Below are positions 37,105 through 45,470 of a stretch of DNA of 64,000 bases, in pieces. A program made the translations under genes and the position numbers. The notes beneath the pieces are model-generated. The model did no database searches. It was not told the origin of the DNA and was given only the letters and a program-made list of their open reading frames with translations. This DNA is from an uncultured Ruminococcus sp. (GTDB lineage Bacteria; Bacillota; Clostridia; Oscillospirales; Ruminococcaceae): the NCBI RefSeq assembly GCF_947301925.1, contig NZ_CAMYUE010000001.1:372001-436000 (forward strand), in the 5' to 3' direction. The stretch's first letter is position 1. Each line of letters opens with the position of its first letter.

Positions 37105-37110
37105 AAGTAT

Positions 37111-37202
37111 GGACAGATGGCTGAGCTGGTCTAAGGCGCACGACTGGAACTCGTGTGTACGTTAATAGCGTACCGAGGGTTCGAATCCCTCTCTGTCCGC
37201 CA
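37111..37202 (+). tRNA. tRNA-Ser (GGA); prophage next to its 3' end
   Basis: Acceptor GGACAGA/TCTGTCC, anticodon loop CTGGAAC giving anticodon GGA, long variable arm (GTACGTTAATAGCGTAC), T-loop GGTTCGAATCC, discriminator G and encoded CCA. It lies 6 nt after tRNA-Leu. The prophage begins directly after it, so its 3' end is the likely attachment site. Confidence 0.95.
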
Positions 37203-37207
37203 AATAT

Positions 37208-37242
37208 AGCCGCTTGTGAGATAACTCATGGGTGGCTTTTTT
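37208..37242 (+). terminator. Terminator after the tRNA pair
   Basis: AGCCGCTTGTGAG-ATAA-CTCATGGGTGGCT with several G-U pairs, then TTTTTT. Confidence 0.75.
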
Positions 37243-37373
37243 GTTACGTAAAATGCTACTACGACACTTACTACGACACTTGTACCTTGTTTTTCTTTTA
37301 CACTAATCTTATCATACAAAACTATACCTTTTCAGTTTCATAGTGTATCAAGATATACTATGAAACAAAAAAA

Positions 37374-37403
37374 GCTCTAAAGCGATGTGCTTTAGAGCTT
37401 TTT
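37374..37403. terminator. Terminator at the end of the phage late operon
   Basis: Perfect 9-bp stem GCTCTAAAG/CTTTAGAGC with an A-run on the left (T-run for the minus strand) and TTTTT on the right. Confidence 0.85.
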
Positions 37404-37413
37404 CAATAATTTG

Positions 37414-37671
37414 TTATACGGCGGCTTCCTCTTCCTCAGGATCAGGATCGTAGACCTCACAAGTTGCCTGGTTTACCCATTTGCCTTCACTGTTAAGCCC
37501 CCAGAAGTCACCTGAGGAGATCTCCCATGCTATTGACGCCGTTGCGAGGATTTTACCCGTTAAATCCGCAGGCGCAGGGAGATCCTCTTTTGCATCAACA
37601 AAAAGCTCTGCACGCATTACGGAAACGCCTGAGTCCGAGCCAAGATACTCTTCTTTATAAATTGTAAGCAT
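37414..37671 (-). CDS. Small phage protein, unknown
   Basis: 85 residues, MLTIYKEEYLGSDSGVS..., acidic C terminus (DPDPEEEEAA). Not recognised. It is the last gene of the late operon, 13 nt after the endolysin gene, and the terminator follows directly. Such a small gene at the end of the lysis block could be structural or accessory. Confidence 0.6.
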   Translation of the reverse strand: MLTIYKEEYLGSDSGVSVMRAELFVDAKEDLPAPADLTGKILATASIAWEISSGDFWGLNSEGKWVNQATCEVYDPDPEEEEAAV

Positions 37672-37684
37672 AAGCAGTCACCCT

Positions 37685-38221
37685 TTAGTCGAGCAGGCCG
37701 CTGAACTTGTGGTCGTCCACAAGCACGTCATCAATGAAGACTCTGAGGCGGTGCTCCTTTTTAGTCAATGCCCCGATCGGGTCTGGTTCGTTTTCCTTCG
37801 GACGGTACCCGTCGTCATAAATGCCATTCTCGACATTCGGGATACCCGAGATGTCACAGACGTTAAGAAACGTACCGGGGCTCATGCTCGTCCTTACGCA
37901 GTAGTGGCAATGGCTGCCTGTACTGTATCCTGTGCTGCCCTCGACGCCGATAACGTCTGTGATTGTTACCTTGTCTCCGACTTTGCACCTGATCTCAGAC
38001 AGATGACCATAATGATAGTACCTACCATTGGACTTAATAACAACGTACTGACCAAAACCCTGAGAATGGTTGGAAGGATTTTCCCAATTAGCATATACAA
38101 CCTCTCCTGTCGCTGTCGCGTGAATTTCTTTCGAGTCCAGACCGACGAGATCCAGACCGTCGTGCTCCTTGCCTTTAAACTGCTGGGTTACTTTGAACCT
38201 GCCCATATACGGTGAGTTCAT
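37685..38221 (-). CDS. Phage endolysin, M23 metallopeptidase
   Basis: A 178-residue M23 (LytM-type) peptidase. Zinc ligands are visible in the order H-x3-D of GKEHDGLDLVG and H-x-H of GSHCHYCVR, with YYHYGHLSEI between. It cuts peptide cross-links in host peptidoglycan at the end of infection. There is no signal peptide, so it depends on the holin. A short C-terminal extension (~residues 130-178) has no recognised binding domain. AGGAGG is located before the ATG. Confidence 0.88.
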   Translation of the reverse strand: MNSPYMGRFKVTQQFKGKEHDGLDLVGLDSKEIHATATGEVVYANWENPSNHSQGFGQYVVIKSNGRYYHYGHLSEIRCKVGDKVTITDVIGVEGSTGYSTGSHCHYCVRTSMSPGTFLNVCDISGIPNVENGIYDDGYRPKENEPDPIGALTKKEHRLRVFIDDVLVDDHKFSGLLD

Positions 38222-38256
38222 TACTATACCTCCTTTTAATTACGCGCGTGTTTTAG

Positions 38257-38288
38257 TTAACGCACGCTGCGCGTTAGACGTGCGTTAA
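38257..38288. promoter_or_regulatory. Inverted repeat before the endolysin gene
   Basis: Perfect 10-bp arms TTAACGCACG (38257-38266) and CGTGCGTTAA (38279-38288) around a 12-nt GC-rich loop, adjacent to a second palindrome ACGCGCGT. No T-run, so regulation of lysis or RNA processing is more likely than termination. Confidence 0.5.
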
Positions 38289-38587
38289 AGCCAGTAGCGC
38301 ATGACTTTTTTAATCCGGGCTTCAGCCCGTTTGATCGTTCCATAAACAGCCTGGTGAGAGGTGCCTAAGTACGCTCCGATCTCCTCATAGGTCATCTTTT
38401 TGTAGTAGTAAAGATAGATGACCCTTTTCTGACTGTTCGTTAGTTCTCCGTCGATCACACGACGAAGGAGTTTTTTCATCGCTTTCCCTCTCTCCGCTAA
38501 GTCGTTTCCGCAGGTCAAAGCGATTATAGACTCATCCTCAAGACCGACATAGTAGGCTTCGCAGTCTACTCTTTTCTTACGTCCCAT
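38285..38587 (-). CDS. Sigma-70 region 4-like phage protein
   Basis: A 100-residue helix-turn-helix protein: LTNSQKRVIYLYYYKKMTYEEIGAYLGTSHQAVYGTIKRAEARI reads (in parts) as sigma region 4. It lacks region 2, so it is not a full sigma factor. It lies between a small late protein and the endolysin and might tune lysis-gene expression. Its stop touches the inverted repeat 38257-38288. Confidence 0.7.
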   Translation of the reverse strand: MGRKKRVDCEAYYVGLEDESIIALTCGNDLAERGKAMKKLLRRVIDGELTNSQKRVIYLYYYKKMTYEEIGAYLGTSHQAVYGTIKRAEARIKKVMRYWL

Positions 38588-38589
38588 TA

Positions 38590-38883
38590 TTAAATGCTAT
38601 ACGAGACCTGCTGATGCCACGAGCCGTCCTTGTCCATGCGAACAGCGGACCCGTTTTTTACCATAACAGCGAGAGAGCCCATATACAAATGGTAACCTGA
38701 GAAGCTGTCGGCATTAGGTAAGTCATTCGAGTCGTTTACAATCAGTTCGGCATAAACGTGTTTTATGCCATTAACCTCTTTGATTACCTCCCATCGACGG
38801 ACGAGCACCGTGTCGCCAAGGGGCTGATTGAGACCGCTGAGGGTAAGATCATCCTCAACATGAAATCCGAAAGCTGTACCCAT
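38590..38883 (-). CDS. Phage protein of unknown function
   Basis: 97 residues, MGTAFGFHVEDDLTLSGLNQ..., ending SWHQQVSYSI; beta-rich in appearance. Not recognised. It overlaps the holin stop by one base and precedes the sigma-like gene by 2 nt. Confidence 0.55.
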   Translation of the reverse strand: MGTAFGFHVEDDLTLSGLNQPLGDTVLVRRWEVIKEVNGIKHVYAELIVNDSNDLPNADSFSGYHLYMGSLAVMVKNGSAVRMDKDGSWHQQVSYSI

Positions 38884-39305
38884 TATTCTTTATCCTCCTT
38901 GTTATCATCATCGTCATCGTTCTTGCTGCGGAGCTGCGCAAGAATAGCTTTCAGCTTTTTGGGGAGTGGGAGTCCGAGCTCCGCAGCGTTCTCTAATATG
39001 CTGATGCCTTCATTAGCAAGATAGAAGCCGATAACAGTATCGCGGCAGACATCACCGCTGCCGAAAACGTACACACCGAGGATGTGCCCTACTGCTACCA
39101 GAATAAGTATGAAGACCTTCTTTGCTATGCCCTTAAAGCCTACAGCTGAGGAAAGTTTTTTCTTGCTGATCGCGACGAGAACGCCTGTTATGTAGTCGAA
39201 TACCATGAAGGCTATCAGCGCGTAGAATAATCCATTGAAGTCACCCCAGATGAAGCCTGCGATGCCTGCAGCAACAGCAGAGACGACCTGTATGAACTTA
39301 GTCAT
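38883..39305 (-). CDS. Phage holin
   Basis: A 140-residue protein of the toxin secretion/phage lysis holin family (holin 4 type) with three or four transmembrane helices (VVSAVAAGIAGFIWGD, FYALIAFMVFDYITGVL, VFILILVAVGHILGVYVF) and an acidic C-terminal tail of aspartates and glutamates. It permeabilises the membrane so that the endolysin reaches the wall. The start at 39305 has AGGAGG upstream; longer frames are rejected. Confidence 0.88.
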   Translation of the reverse strand: MTKFIQVVSAVAAGIAGFIWGDFNGLFYALIAFMVFDYITGVLVAISKKKLSSAVGFKGIAKKVFILILVAVGHILGVYVFGSGDVCRDTVIGFYLANEGISILENAAELGLPLPKKLKAILAQLRSKNDDDDDNKEDKE

Positions 39306-39642
39306 TAGCATCACCTCCTGCTGCGTGAACATATACATCGCCCCTAAGCTTGTCATAATGGTTTATGCCATCGGGGGCTCTCAATGAGAAGTGCATTTCG
39401 TATAAGCCCTCGCTGAGGCCTTTGGTATGCGCACTTGTCAGCTGCACCTTATACGTTCTGTCATTTACGAGAGTGCATTCTACGGATAGCACTTCCTCTA
39501 CGGGATTTGTTTTCCTCGCAAGGATAACGAACATTCGAGTACCACGCAGATCCATGTTTGCTTCAACAACGAATGTTTTGAGGGTATCGCCTGCGGTAAA
39601 CTCCATATCGGGGAGCTCATCATAAAACTTTATTGACTGCAT
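39298..39642 (-). CDS. Phage baseplate-region protein, unknown
   Basis: A 114-residue beta-rich protein, MQSIKFYDELPDMEFTAGDTL..., with FVVEANMDLRGTRMFVILARKTN, reminiscent of N-terminal domains of upper baseplate (BppU-like) proteins. The start at 39642 has AAGGAGG upstream. It lies between the tail endopeptidase and the holin, overlapping the holin by 8 nt. Confidence 0.55.
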   Translation of the reverse strand: MQSIKFYDELPDMEFTAGDTLKTFVVEANMDLRGTRMFVILARKTNPVEEVLSVECTLVNDRTYKVQLTSAHTKGLSEGLYEMHFSLRAPDGINHYDKLRGDVYVHAAGGDAND

Positions 39643-39652
39643 AGCAACCTCC

Positions 39653-41524
39653 TTATACATTTCCGTGATACATATCTATCTGAAGCTGCAAGCTCTTGAT
39701 CATGCTCTCAACAGTTACATATGCGCCGTTCTCATTCTTATAATACAAGTGATTGCAATAAATATCGCCGCTCGTCGAATTGAGACTGATATTGACATTG
39801 CTTCCGTTGTAAAAGAAAAGTGCACCTGCCTGGCCTATGACCTTACAATCAATGTCAGTGTTCTCAAGCTTCCACTCAAGTGGGGATATCGTATGTATCC
39901 AGTCCGTATTGTACTGATCTGAGTGGTGACTCAATGATATGACATCATAAGACTCTGAGTTAGTTTCGATGTCAATGCTGCCGCCTGTTATATTGATTGC
40001 CGAAGCGCTTACAGTGCCGTTAGGAGAAACATGAAAAGTGCCGCTGCCATTGTTGATGTCAATGGCTTTAGCTGTAACAATGCCGTTTGGATCAACGTGG
40101 AAGCCGTTGCCATTCGTGATTTCAATACCTCGCAGGACGCCAGCTGTTATGAAGTCAGCAACGATAGCACCGTCCATTGTCATTGCAACGCTGTAAGGAC
40201 CGCTATAGCCATTGTTACTGTATCCGAAGCCTCCCGAATTCCAGCGCCAGACCTTGGTTGCCGTTTCCTTGTTCGGTGTGTCCATTATAAGGATCTCGTT
40301 TCCGTTTACAACGACATAACCGTTAATACCTGCCTCGATAAGTGCTGTGGCAGTTGCTTTTGCAGAGGCGAGTATATCAATACGCTGCTTCGGCAGCTCG
40401 TATTCGATGAGGCTTGCCGTCCTGGTAGCGATAGAGGTAATGCTTTCCGCCTTGTCACCAATCTGGACCTCAGGTTTGTACGGCTTAAATATATCAACGG
40501 AGCACTTCATCACCCTGAGATCCTCGTCGAGTCCAATGATATCATGTTTGAAGTGATAAGTATTGCCTGCTCTGATGCAGAGCTGAGAGTCGAGCTGCTC
40601 ATTAAGGAGAGACAGATCAAGCACCTGTGCAGCATAGCCTTTCTTGACTCTGTTATTATTCGTGAGGTACTCCTGTCCGCGCTGCTTAAGGTTTGATGCA
40701 ACTGTGATATCATCGAAGGTAACAGTACCCATTATGATGCCGTACTTTGCTATGGCAGCAGCGTCGTCGATGTACGGAAGTCCATCGTTGACCTCTGAGA
40801 TCGTAAGCCGTTCCGAGGTTTCATCGTTGAGCTGTGCTCCCAGAGGGACGAGCCTTGTGATGATATTCGACGAGTCAGTGTCAACGCTGAGGGAATAAAT
40901 ATTTTTTGCAAGCTCCACCGTTGTATCCGACTTTACGCCGTACTGGTGCAGGAAGTCAAGAACGAGAGCTCCGTTCACCTTGCGTATCCTTATCTCTCCG
41001 CCGATACGCTCGATGAGGTTTACCTTTATCTCTTCGAGGGTATTTCTGTAGGAGGTTGTCTTGCTGTTGGTGTTATCGCCTGAAAAGTCGCAGGAACCGA
41101 GGGTAATATGCTTCTCCGTAGGCGTTACGCTGTTGTGGTAGTCGAGCAGAGCCGTGAGGAACTCAGTTACCGTTGAGCTCTCATAATGATGATAGGGCTG
41201 AATACTGTCATTTAGATAGGTTAGATAGCCCTCGCAGCTGCATGACTTGTATACCTTGCCTGCTGATGTAACATCTTCTTTGCTATGGATAAGAGGTCCC
41301 TCGAAGTCGACCTCACCGGTCTTGTCATTATGTATAGATATGATAGTTGTGCGGTCGTGCAGCTCGTTATAAGCAGGATTGAACGCAGGAATGTTGAAGC
41401 TGAACCCAGGGATCGCGTTGACCTCGTCTGCAAACTTGCCTGCACTCAGTCTATTCGTGCTGTCGGGGTCGTTCGCGTGGATAACAGATGTACTGCTGCC
41501 GTTAATCGCTGATATTGTATACAT
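39653..41524 (-). CDS. Phage tail endopeptidase / Tal-like tail tip protein
   Basis: A 623-residue protein of the prophage-tail family (siphophage Tal/gp18-like). The N-terminal ~370 residues are the tail-hub domain (YTISAINGS..., ELAKNIYSLSVDTDSSNIITRLVPLGAQ). The C-terminal part is beta-rich with two nearly repeated segments, NGNGFHVDPNGIVTAKAIDI and NGSGTFHVSPNGTVSASAIN, like a fibre or spike shaft. It follows the Dit-like gene directly, as in other siphophages, and probably contacts the host surface. No catalytic residues are identified. Confidence 0.82.
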   Translation of the reverse strand: MYTISAINGSSTSVIHANDPDSTNRLSAGKFADEVNAIPGFSFNIPAFNPAYNELHDRTTIISIHNDKTGEVDFEGPLIHSKEDVTSAGKVYKSCSCEGYLTYLNDSIQPYHHYESSTVTEFLTALLDYHNSVTPTEKHITLGSCDFSGDNTNSKTTSYRNTLEEIKVNLIERIGGEIRIRKVNGALVLDFLHQYGVKSDTTVELAKNIYSLSVDTDSSNIITRLVPLGAQLNDETSERLTISEVNDGLPYIDDAAAIAKYGIIMGTVTFDDITVASNLKQRGQEYLTNNNRVKKGYAAQVLDLSLLNEQLDSQLCIRAGNTYHFKHDIIGLDEDLRVMKCSVDIFKPYKPEVQIGDKAESITSIATRTASLIEYELPKQRIDILASAKATATALIEAGINGYVVVNGNEILIMDTPNKETATKVWRWNSGGFGYSNNGYSGPYSVAMTMDGAIVADFITAGVLRGIEITNGNGFHVDPNGIVTAKAIDINNGSGTFHVSPNGTVSASAINITGGSIDIETNSESYDVISLSHHSDQYNTDWIHTISPLEWKLENTDIDCKVIGQAGALFFYNGSNVNISLNSTSGDIYCNHLYYKNENGAYVTVESMIKSLQLQIDMYHGNV

Positions 41525-42258
41525 TAGTAAACTTCACCTCCCGTGTGGAAGTAGTCATTAAGGTAAGCAGCCCACGCAGCTTCGATGCTCATGCCGTCGT
41601 ATGGGCTACTGGTCTGTGATAGCTTTGTGTAGAAATTGAGTACCATAGATGCGTCAATAGAGTCTATCTTGCCGTCCATGTTTGCGTCCGCAGCGTGGAG
41701 CTGAGCAGGGGTGAGCCCTGTATCCAGAGGCGGCGTGGCTGACAATGCAGCGTAAGCGGCAAGGATAGCAGATGAGTCTATGGCGTTGACCTTACCGTCG
41801 CTATTAACGTCGGGGATAGTGACATTAGCCGCGTTATACTTCATCTTATTAGGATTTGGAAGTATCTCGGGCGCAGCTTTGAACGAGACTTTCAACGTAT
41901 ATACTCCGTGCTTCTCAGAGCAGTCAACGTCTGGCTCTCGGACGCAGAAATGATAATTCGGATAGTAGTCATCATACAGGTCGAGGCTGCCGTCCCAGTG
42001 AAGCCAGTTGATCAGGCTTATTACTTTGTCCTCAGCACGCTCGATGTGACGTTCTATGAACTCAAGCTCATAGGAGAGCTTGCGCTCTCCATAGCTTTTT
42101 TTACCAAATAGCGAGTCGAAATTATATGTAACATTGCTAAAGGGGACGCGCTCAAGGTGTTCGTCCTTTGGCGCGGAGCCGATGTTGCGCTTGAGCATTT
42201 GCAAACCATAAGCATAGTACGTATGCTTACCGTTCACAGTAAAACCTTTTCTTTTCAC
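41524..42258 (-). CDS. Distal tail (Dit-like) protein with an inserted type I dockerin
   Basis: A 244-residue protein between tape measure and Tal, the Dit position. Residues 1-~130 have the Dit/siphovirus tail-component pattern (KRKGFTVNGKHTYYAYGLQM, SYELEFIERH, VYTLKVSFKAAPEILPNPNK). Residues ~145-215 (41614-41826) form a dockerin: calcium loop 1 DVNSDGKVNAID (150-161) with helix SSAILAAYAAL, then loop 2 DANMDGKIDSID (191-202) with helix ASMVLNFYTKL. All D-x-N/D-x-D-G-x-I/V-x-x-x-D positions are kept in both. A short C-terminal tail (IEAAWAAYLNDYF) follows. Dockerins bind cohesins of cellulosomal scaffoldins; their presence at a phage tail tip suggests host-surface docking. The stop overlaps the next gene's start. 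Confidence 0.85.
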   Translation of the reverse strand: MKRKGFTVNGKHTYYAYGLQMLKRNIGSAPKDEHLERVPFSNVTYNFDSLFGKKSYGERKLSYELEFIERHIERAEDKVISLINWLHWDGSLDLYDDYYPNYHFCVREPDVDCSEKHGVYTLKVSFKAAPEILPNPNKMKYNAANVTIPDVNSDGKVNAIDSSAILAAYAALSATPPLDTGLTPAQLHAADANMDGKIDSIDASMVLNFYTKLSQTSSPYDGMSIEAAWAAYLNDYFHTGGEVY

Positions 42259-45254
42259 GTCGTCACACCTCTCTTCTTCATCTGAACGCGGAGCCCCTGT
42301 CTCTCGTCGATAGCCTCGTCAACAAGGTCAAGCACGCCTTCAGCGACGATCTCCTCGCCGACTATAAACTGAGCTGTGAGAGACCTTAACTGCGGCTCTG
42401 AGCTCTGCTGATTGCTGTTATTCACTGTATTGTTGTAAGTATACTGGTTATTAATGATGTCCGATGTAGCACTCGGTGCTGCGTCTGACCTGTCAATAAG
42501 TATCTGCTGCGCTGTCATAGCAGTCAGAGCGTCGTTCGTGACTATCGGCTGCGGTGCTGAGCTCTTAAGTGGATCCGTATCGAGGTTCGGAGCAGGCGCG
42601 TCTGGTTTTTCAGGTTTAGGTATATCGGGTATATCAATCTCAAGCTTCGGGAGCTTTATCTCAGGCACATCGACCTGAAGCTCAGGCAAGTCTATCTCAG
42701 GAACGTCAACCTCAAGCTCAGGTAAGTCGATGTCGGCGACCTTGACCTGCAGCTCTGGAAGCTCCGTGTCAGGAATATCAACAGCAAGCTCAGGAAGGCT
42801 AATGTCGGGCACGATCACATCGAGCTCAACTGGTTCGATGTTGGGTACCGATACCTCAAGCTCTGGAAGCTCAGGCAGTTCTGCGGCAGGATCGATGATG
42901 TCGATGCCAACCTTAGGAGCGCCGAGGTCAAGATTCGTAAGAGCCTCCCTTGCGTCCTCAGCTATGGTCGGCAGCTCGTCCATGAAGCCAACGCCGACAC
43001 CCTCTGCAAGGTACTTGCCGACGCTGTCACGCATTACGCGCGAAGGGGAGTTGATACCAAAGGCGGACTTGAAGCCGTCGATAATGCCGTCAGCAAAGCC
43101 GAAGATCTTATCCTTGATCCACTGACCCATGTTCTTGATACCGTTCCAGATACCCTCGACGATGTTCTTACCTGTCTCAAGCATCTTGCCAGGAAGTTCC
43201 TTGATCGTATCGACAATATTATGGAACATATCCGACGCGGCATTTTTCGCCTTTTCACGCAGTTCGAGGCCCCAGGAAATAACGTGCTTGATAGCAGCGG
43301 TCAGGTTGTCCCATATCTTACCGGGGAGCTCCTTGAAGAATGTAACGATATTATCAAGGAAGTCCTTCGCAGTCTGGCGTGCCTTTTCCCGCATCTCCAG
43401 AGCCCAGGAAACAATTTTACCGATTGCCTCACCGATAAACTCACCGATCTTGTGAGGCAGGTCCTTGAAGAACTCAACAATACCGTCAAGGAAATCCTTT
43501 GCGGTCTGACGCGCCTTTTCTCGCATCTCGACAGCCCACTGCGCTACCGAGACAATGATGTTCTTGAGGAACTCTCCTATCTTACCGAGGAGCTCTCCGA
43601 GGCCAGTTACGAGCGCGACAAGTATCTGAGGAATGGCTTCGACGATCGCCATGAACATATTGACCGCGGCTTCCAGTATCTGCGGAATAGCCTCGATCAG
43701 AGCCTCGACGATCGCAACGATTATTGTAGGCAGGTTCTCAACAAGAACTACGATAAGATCAGGAAGTGCTTCAACGATCGCGTTGAATATGTCAGTAATA
43801 CAGTCAAGTATCTGAGGTATCGAGGATATGATCGTATTGATCAGAATAGGGATAAGATCAATAAGAGCCTTGCATATCGTAGGTGCTGCGGCGACTATTG
43901 CCTTTGCAAGTGATACGATGATGTCAAGAGCTGCCTGCACGAGTATAGGCAGGCTATCTCCGATAGTATTGACAAGTGCCTGTATTACCTCTGCGGCTGC
44001 CATAGCAAGCGCAGGGGCGTTTGCAGCAATAGTGCTTGCGAGATCTGTGGCAAAGGTCTTTGCCATATCAGCAATATCACCAATATGCGATGATATGCCG
44101 TTAAGCAGCGTTGTTAGCAGCTGCGCTCCGAGGTCGAGCAGCTTCGGTCCTATGGTGAGGAGCCCCTCAAGGAGCTGCATACCTGCGTCAAGTGCAGCAT
44201 CGGCAAGTGCAGGGGCGTTGTCGACCATACCCTGCACGAGCGCGTCCACAAGTGATACGCCTGCCTCGATGAGGTCGGGGATATATTCAGTAAAGCCTAC
44301 AAGAGCATCAGCAATGACGCCGCTCATAGACGTTACGAGCTTGCCCATTCCGCCGAGGATAGTCTCGACTCTGGGGAGTATATTCTCAGCAGCTGTCGCC
44401 GCACTCTCAACAAAATCTGTTGTGAGCTTCTCAAAATCCTGTTCATCATCAGCAATGCCGACAACAAGGTTGCTCCATGCTGATTTCATGGACGCAACGG
44501 ATCCGCTTATAGTTTCAGCTGCTTCTTTAGCAGTCGTGCCGGTGATACCCATTTCGTCCTGGATAACATGGATAGCCTCGACAACGTCCGCATAACTTTC
44601 TATGTCATAGTGTATTCCGGATATGGCTTCTGCGTCTGCGAGCAGGCGCTCCATTTCCGACTTGGTGCCGCCGTATCCGAGCTTAAGGTTGTCAAGCATC
44701 GTATAATTCTGCTTGGCAAAGCCCTGATATGCGTTCTGAATGCTCTCCATTGAGCTTCCCATTTTGTTGGCGTTGTCCGCCATATCGACGATAGCCTTAT
44801 CGGCAACCTCTGCCGCTTTAAGAGTATCACCGCCCAGGGAAGCAATGAGAGCTGCGGAGAACGATGTAACCGTCTCCATGTATTCATTCTGCGAGAGGCC
44901 TGCTGTCTTGAATGCCTTAGCAGCATTGTCAAGGACATCAGACTGAGCTTGCAGAAGCTTATCATATTCACTCCGAGCTGCGTCAACAGACTTTCCTACA
45001 CTTGCAGCATATTCCTCAAGGCTTCTGTCCTGAGTGCCAAAAAGCGTTGATACGCCGCCTGTTAGCTGCTCGTAGTCAGCGTATGCGTCAAGCGCACTTT
45101 TACCGAGGGCAACCATTGCGCCCGAGGCTGCGGTGACAGCTCCTGTGACAAGAGCCATGCCTTTCTTTGCAAAGCTGCCTATCTTTTCTAAGCCTGCGCT
45201 AAAACCGCTGTCATCAATTTCAGTGTCAAATTTCAGTGTGCCGTCAAAAGCCAC
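42255..45254 (-). CDS. Phage tail tape measure protein
   Basis: A 999-residue protein, GTG start at 45254 with AAGGAGGG upstream. Residues ~1-300 are the conserved N-terminal tape measure domain (LTGGVSTLFG, YMETVTSFSAAL, TISGSVASMKSAWSNLV). A long hydrophobic helical region (~330-560) is followed by three amphipathic repeats with WAxEMREKARQTAKDFLD, and then the FGINSPSRVMRD motif (~735). Residues ~790-890 form an unusual array of proline-punctuated strands (repeats of the type E-I-D-L-P-E-L-Q-V-D-V-P). Sets the tail length. Confidence 0.92.
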   Translation of the reverse strand: MAFDGTLKFDTEIDDSGFSAGLEKIGSFAKKGMALVTGAVTAASGAMVALGKSALDAYADYEQLTGGVSTLFGTQDRSLEEYAASVGKSVDAARSEYDKLLQAQSDVLDNAAKAFKTAGLSQNEYMETVTSFSAALIASLGGDTLKAAEVADKAIVDMADNANKMGSSMESIQNAYQGFAKQNYTMLDNLKLGYGGTKSEMERLLADAEAISGIHYDIESYADVVEAIHVIQDEMGITGTTAKEAAETISGSVASMKSAWSNLVVGIADDEQDFEKLTTDFVESAATAAENILPRVETILGGMGKLVTSMSGVIADALVGFTEYIPDLIEAGVSLVDALVQGMVDNAPALADAALDAGMQLLEGLLTIGPKLLDLGAQLLTTLLNGISSHIGDIADMAKTFATDLASTIAANAPALAMAAAEVIQALVNTIGDSLPILVQAALDIIVSLAKAIVAAAPTICKALIDLIPILINTIISSIPQILDCITDIFNAIVEALPDLIVVLVENLPTIIVAIVEALIEAIPQILEAAVNMFMAIVEAIPQILVALVTGLGELLGKIGEFLKNIIVSVAQWAVEMREKARQTAKDFLDGIVEFFKDLPHKIGEFIGEAIGKIVSWALEMREKARQTAKDFLDNIVTFFKELPGKIWDNLTAAIKHVISWGLELREKAKNAASDMFHNIVDTIKELPGKMLETGKNIVEGIWNGIKNMGQWIKDKIFGFADGIIDGFKSAFGINSPSRVMRDSVGKYLAEGVGVGFMDELPTIAEDAREALTNLDLGAPKVGIDIIDPAAELPELPELEVSVPNIEPVELDVIVPDISLPELAVDIPDTELPELQVKVADIDLPELEVDVPEIDLPELQVDVPEIKLPKLEIDIPDIPKPEKPDAPAPNLDTDPLKSSAPQPIVTNDALTAMTAQQILIDRSDAAPSATSDIINNQYTYNNTVNNSNQQSSEPQLRSLTAQFIVGEEIVAEGVLDLVDEAIDERQGLRVQMKKRGVTT

Positions 45255-45293
45255 AACAATCCCTCCTTATGGTGGATCGTGCGGCTCAATGGC

Positions 45294-45470
45294 TCATTGC
45301 ACTTGTTTTCCGTTTACTATTTTGAGTTCAAATTCCTTCTTGCAGCCGCGAGTGCATTTGATATGCACTCCGCTGCACTGGGCAGTGTTATCATACAACA
45401 CTGTTTTCGCGCCGCAGTGAGGGCACCGAGCCCACATACGCTGCAGCGGCGGTAGTTTCAGATCCTTCAT
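45294..45470 (-). CDS. Com-like zinc-ribbon phage protein
   Basis: A 58-residue zinc-ribbon protein, MKDLKLPPLQRMWARCPHCG..., with CPHC near residue 16 and further cysteines at C32, C39 and C43 (IKCTRGCKKEFEL). It resembles the Com/Mu-Com family of small zinc-binding translational or transcriptional regulators. AGGTTTT lies upstream; its ATG overlaps the stop of the Gp15 gene (ATGA). It occupies the place before the tape measure gene where some phages have a small chaperone partner. Confidence 0.72.
   Translation of the reverse strand: MKDLKLPPLQRMWARCPHCGAKTVLYDNTAQCSGVHIKCTRGCKKEFELKIVNGKQVQ

Noticed and set aside
37131-37319. Minus-strand frame over tRNA-Ser
   Set aside because: It covers the tRNA in antisense and the tandem repeat; a typical tRNA shadow, not an integrase end.
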